Part shown: piece after piece, positions 62,301 to 64,000 of the stretch
How positions within the stretch are numbered: position 1 is the stretch's first letter
Layout: every line of letters begins with the position of its first letter
Assembly: GCF_035920365.1 (NCBI RefSeq)
Contig: NZ_CP109150.1
Location: 1,922,001-1,986,000, forward strand
From: Micromonospora sp. NBC_01740
GTDB lineage: Bacteria; Actinomycetota; Actinomycetes; Mycobacteriales; Micromonosporaceae
Direction of reading: 5' to 3'
DNA length: 64,000 bases
The notes under the pieces: generated by a model
Told to the model about the DNA's origin: nothing
Seen by the model: the letters and a program-made list of their open reading frames with translations, nothing else
The model's database searches: none
Translations under genes and position numbers: made by a program

Positions 62301-63422
62301 GTGGGCACCCCGAACCTGCTCGGCCCGGCCAGCGGCCGCGTGCCCGACGTCGAGCGGATCGCCGTGCTGCGCGCCAACGCGCTCGGGGACTTCATCTTCG
62401 TCCTGCCGGCGCTGGAGGCGCTGCGGGCCGCGTACCCGGAAGCGGAGATCGTGCTGCTCGGCGCGCCGTGGCACGCGAAGTTCTGGCGCGACCGGCCCGG
62501 GCCGGTGGACCGCGTGCTGGTGGTGCCGCCCGCGCCGGGGATCCGGGGTCCCGATCCGGGCGAGCCGGAGTCGACGCTTGACGACTTCCTGGCCGCGGCC
62601 CGTGGGGAACGCTTCGACCTGGCGTTGCAGCTGCACGGCGGCGGGGCCAACTCCAACCCGTTCGTCGCCGCCCTCGGGGCGCGGGTCACCGCCGGGCTGC
62701 GCGCCGAGGACGCGCCGCCGCTGGACCGCTGGATCCGGTACGTCTACTACCAGCAGGAGGTGATCCGCTACCTGGAGGTGGCCGGCCTGGTCGGCGCGGG
62801 CGCCACCACGATCGTCCCGGCGCTGGCCGTGACCGACGCCGACCGGGCCGAGGCGGCCGAGGTGCTCGGCCCGGCGGAGCGGCCGAGAGTGGCGCTGCAC
62901 CCCGGCGCCACCGACACCCGCCGCCGGTGGCCCGCCGAACGCTTCGCCGAGGTGGCCCGCGAACTGGTCGGCGACGGGTACGAGGTGCTGATCACGGGCA
63001 CGCCCGCCGAGCAGGACGTGGTGGACCGGGTGGTCGCGGCGGCCGGGGTGCCGGTCCGGCCGCAGGTGGGCACACTCAGCCTCGGCGGCCTGGCCGGCTG
63101 CTACGCCGGCTGCGAGCTGGTGGTCTCCAACGACACCGGGCCACTGCACCTGGCCGCCGCCGTGGGCACCGCGACCGTCGGCATCTACTGGGTCGGCAAC
63201 CTGATCACGGTGGCGAACCTGCTGCGCGGCCGGCACCGGCCGATCAGCTCGTGGACGGTGCTCTGCCCGGTCTGCGGCGTGGACTGCACCCCGGGCATCT
63301 ACCCGCACCGCCCCGGCGACGGCGAGTGCCCGCACCGGGACTCCTTCGTCACCGACGTGCCGGTGGTCGAGGTCCTGGAGGCGGCCCGCGAGCTGCTCCG
63401 CCCGGAGCCCGGCGCCTCCTGA
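62301..63422 (+). CDS. Glycosyltransferase family 9 (heptosyltransferase-like)
   Basis: The 373-residue GT-B enzyme starts VERIAVLRANALGDFIFVLP, the GDxxxxLP motif of GT9. The second domain has VALHPGATDTRRRWPAERFA and VVSNDTGPLHLAAAVGTATV. A cysteine-rich CPVCGVDCTPGIYPHRPG near residue 325 may bind a metal. Heptose or related sugar transfer is by family; the acceptor is unknown. GTG 62301 is 8 bases past the Hsp20 stop, so the genes may be co-transcribed. The next gene is a convergent GT2. Confidence 0.9.
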   Translation: MGTPNLLGPASGRVPDVERIAVLRANALGDFIFVLPALEALRAAYPEAEIVLLGAPWHAKFWRDRPGPVDRVLVVPPAPGIRGPDPGEPESTLDDFLAAARGERFDLALQLHGGGANSNPFVAALGARVTAGLRAEDAPPLDRWIRYVYYQQEVIRYLEVAGLVGAGATTIVPALAVTDADRAEAAEVLGPAERPRVALHPGATDTRRRWPAERFAEVARELVGDGYEVLITGTPAEQDVVDRVVAAAGVPVRPQVGTLSLGGLAGCYAGCELVVSNDTGPLHLAAAVGTATVGIYWVGNLITVANLLRGRHRPISSWTVLCPVCGVDCTPGIYPHRPGDGECPHRDSFVTDVPVVEVLEAARELLRPEPGAS

Positions 63423-63449
63423 ACGGCCCCGGGGCGGGCGCGCGTCGGC

Positions 63450-64000
63450 TCAGGCCGGCTGCGCCGTCTCCTCCTCGGCGAGCACGACCTCCCACGCCTC
63501 CACCTCCCGGTCGGTGACCGTGGTGGGCGACTCCAGGTGGTAGGCGCCGCTGGGCAGGACGCCGGCGCCGCCGAAGCGCGCCAGCACGGCGAGCTGGGCG
63601 GCGACGTCCTCGCCCTGGTGCTTCTCGTCCACCCGCCGCCAGAAGTCGAACCCGCCGGAGTCGACCAGCTTCGCCCGGTCGAAGAGCACGCAGCCGCCGA
63701 TCCAGGACACCCTGTACGCCCGCCAGCCACCCGACGGCAGGTCCAGTTGCCGCGTGACGTGCAGCAGGTTCGCCGCCGAATGGATCGACGCCCGCTCCCA
63801 CTCCGGCGTGCCGGGGCGGATCCGTTCCGGCGTGGGCGGGCCGGTCCACTCCTCGTAGTGCCGGTGCGTCTCCGGCCGGACGTCGTCGGCGTACGACAGC
63901 CCGTGCACCGCGTTGCCGACGAAGCCGCAGCCCAGCTCCTCGATGGCGGTGACCAGCCGGCGCAACGTGCCCGGCTCCAGCCAGACGTCGTCGTCGAGGC
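63450..64000 (-). CDS. Glycosyltransferase family 2, C-terminal part (cut by window edge)
   Basis: The 183 visible codons start in LDDDVWLEPGTLRRLVTAIE, where D-D-D is the metal- and nucleotide-sugar-binding DxD of GT-A enzymes. GGCVLFDRAKLVDSGGFDFW and HQGEDVAAQLAVLARFGGAG, with the conserved ED of family 2, follow. The N-terminal nucleotide-binding half lies outside the window. It is convergent with the GT9 gene, so this is probably the edge of a larger sugar or glycan gene group. Confidence 0.85.
   Translation of the reverse strand, partial: LDDDVWLEPGTLRRLVTAIEELGCGFVGNAVHGLSYADDVRPETHRHYEEWTGPPTPERIRPGTPEWERASIHSAANLLHVTRQLDLPSGGWRAYRVSWIGGCVLFDRAKLVDSGGFDFWRRVDEKHQGEDVAAQLAVLARFGGAGVLPSGAYHLESPTTVTDREVEAWEVVLAEEETAQPA

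Overview
The window is very GC-rich double-stranded DNA (roughly 70% or more, codon third positions mostly G/C, many GTG and some TTG starts, stop-start overlaps of the ATGA/GTGA type). Gene content points to a filamentous actinobacterium of the Micromonosporaceae type, most likely Micromonospora or a close relative; the genus is my inference. Supporting genes are a type VII (ESX) secretion locus, a Tad/Flp pilus operon next to an Ssd-like ATPase, a BldG-type anti-anti-sigma pair, a K+-independent H+-pyrophosphatase, a lysine-tailed topoisomerase I and a permease-thymidylate kinase fusion.

Layout. 1-6.7 kb: the edge of an ESX locus (eccE 5' part, two WXG100 genes, mycP) and a huge SseB-like protein whose disordered centre carries 31 copies of an acidic-x-Thr-x-x-hydrophobic motif. 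6.7-16.7 kb: an alpha/beta-hydrolase without the usual nucleophile, two neighbouring secreted M6 metalloproteases, acetyl-CoA synthetase and a degenerate Fic protein. 16.8-17.6 kb: a HAD-IB phosphatase. 17.6-21.4 kb: an accessory insertion with an integrase remnant, several unknown genes of lower GC and an MFS transporter. 21.9-27.4 kb: ssd-tadA-tadB-tadC-flp-tadE-tadG-like, coupled by overlaps. 27.7-29.9 kb: small unknown envelope genes and tandem repeats. 30-40.7 kb: MrfA-type helicase, anti-sigma pair, hppA, a lipoprotein, a conserved unknown and topA. 40.8-45.4 kb: an endonuclease-like gene between two related palindromes, a flavin oxidase with a divergent TetR regulator, and a PLP enzyme. 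45.6-51.5 kb: permease-tmk fusion, DNA polymerase III delta-prime, a three-gene ESX-substrate-like cassette and a PSP1/RicT-type protein. 51.5-64 kb: metallophosphoesterase, tRNA-Thr(CGT), Tat-exported multicopper oxidase, assorted small genes, an ArsR-type/MFS pair, PPOX flavoprotein, DUF2231, Hsp20, a GT9 glycosyltransferase and a partial GT2 glycosyltransferase.

From memory, acs ... HAD phosphatase ... ssd ... tad ... helicase ... topA ... delta-prime follows the order of the Mycobacterium tuberculosis Rv3667-Rv3644c block and the Streptomyces coelicolor SCO3540-SCO3563 block. That makes the lineage-specific insertions easy to see: 17.6-21.4 kb, 27.7-29.9 kb, 40.8-45.4 kb and 49.2-50.6 kb. 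No CRISPR array, transposase or rRNA gene was found. Several genes carry short tandem repeats that overlap or follow their own stop codon, and larger inverted repeats sit between genes.
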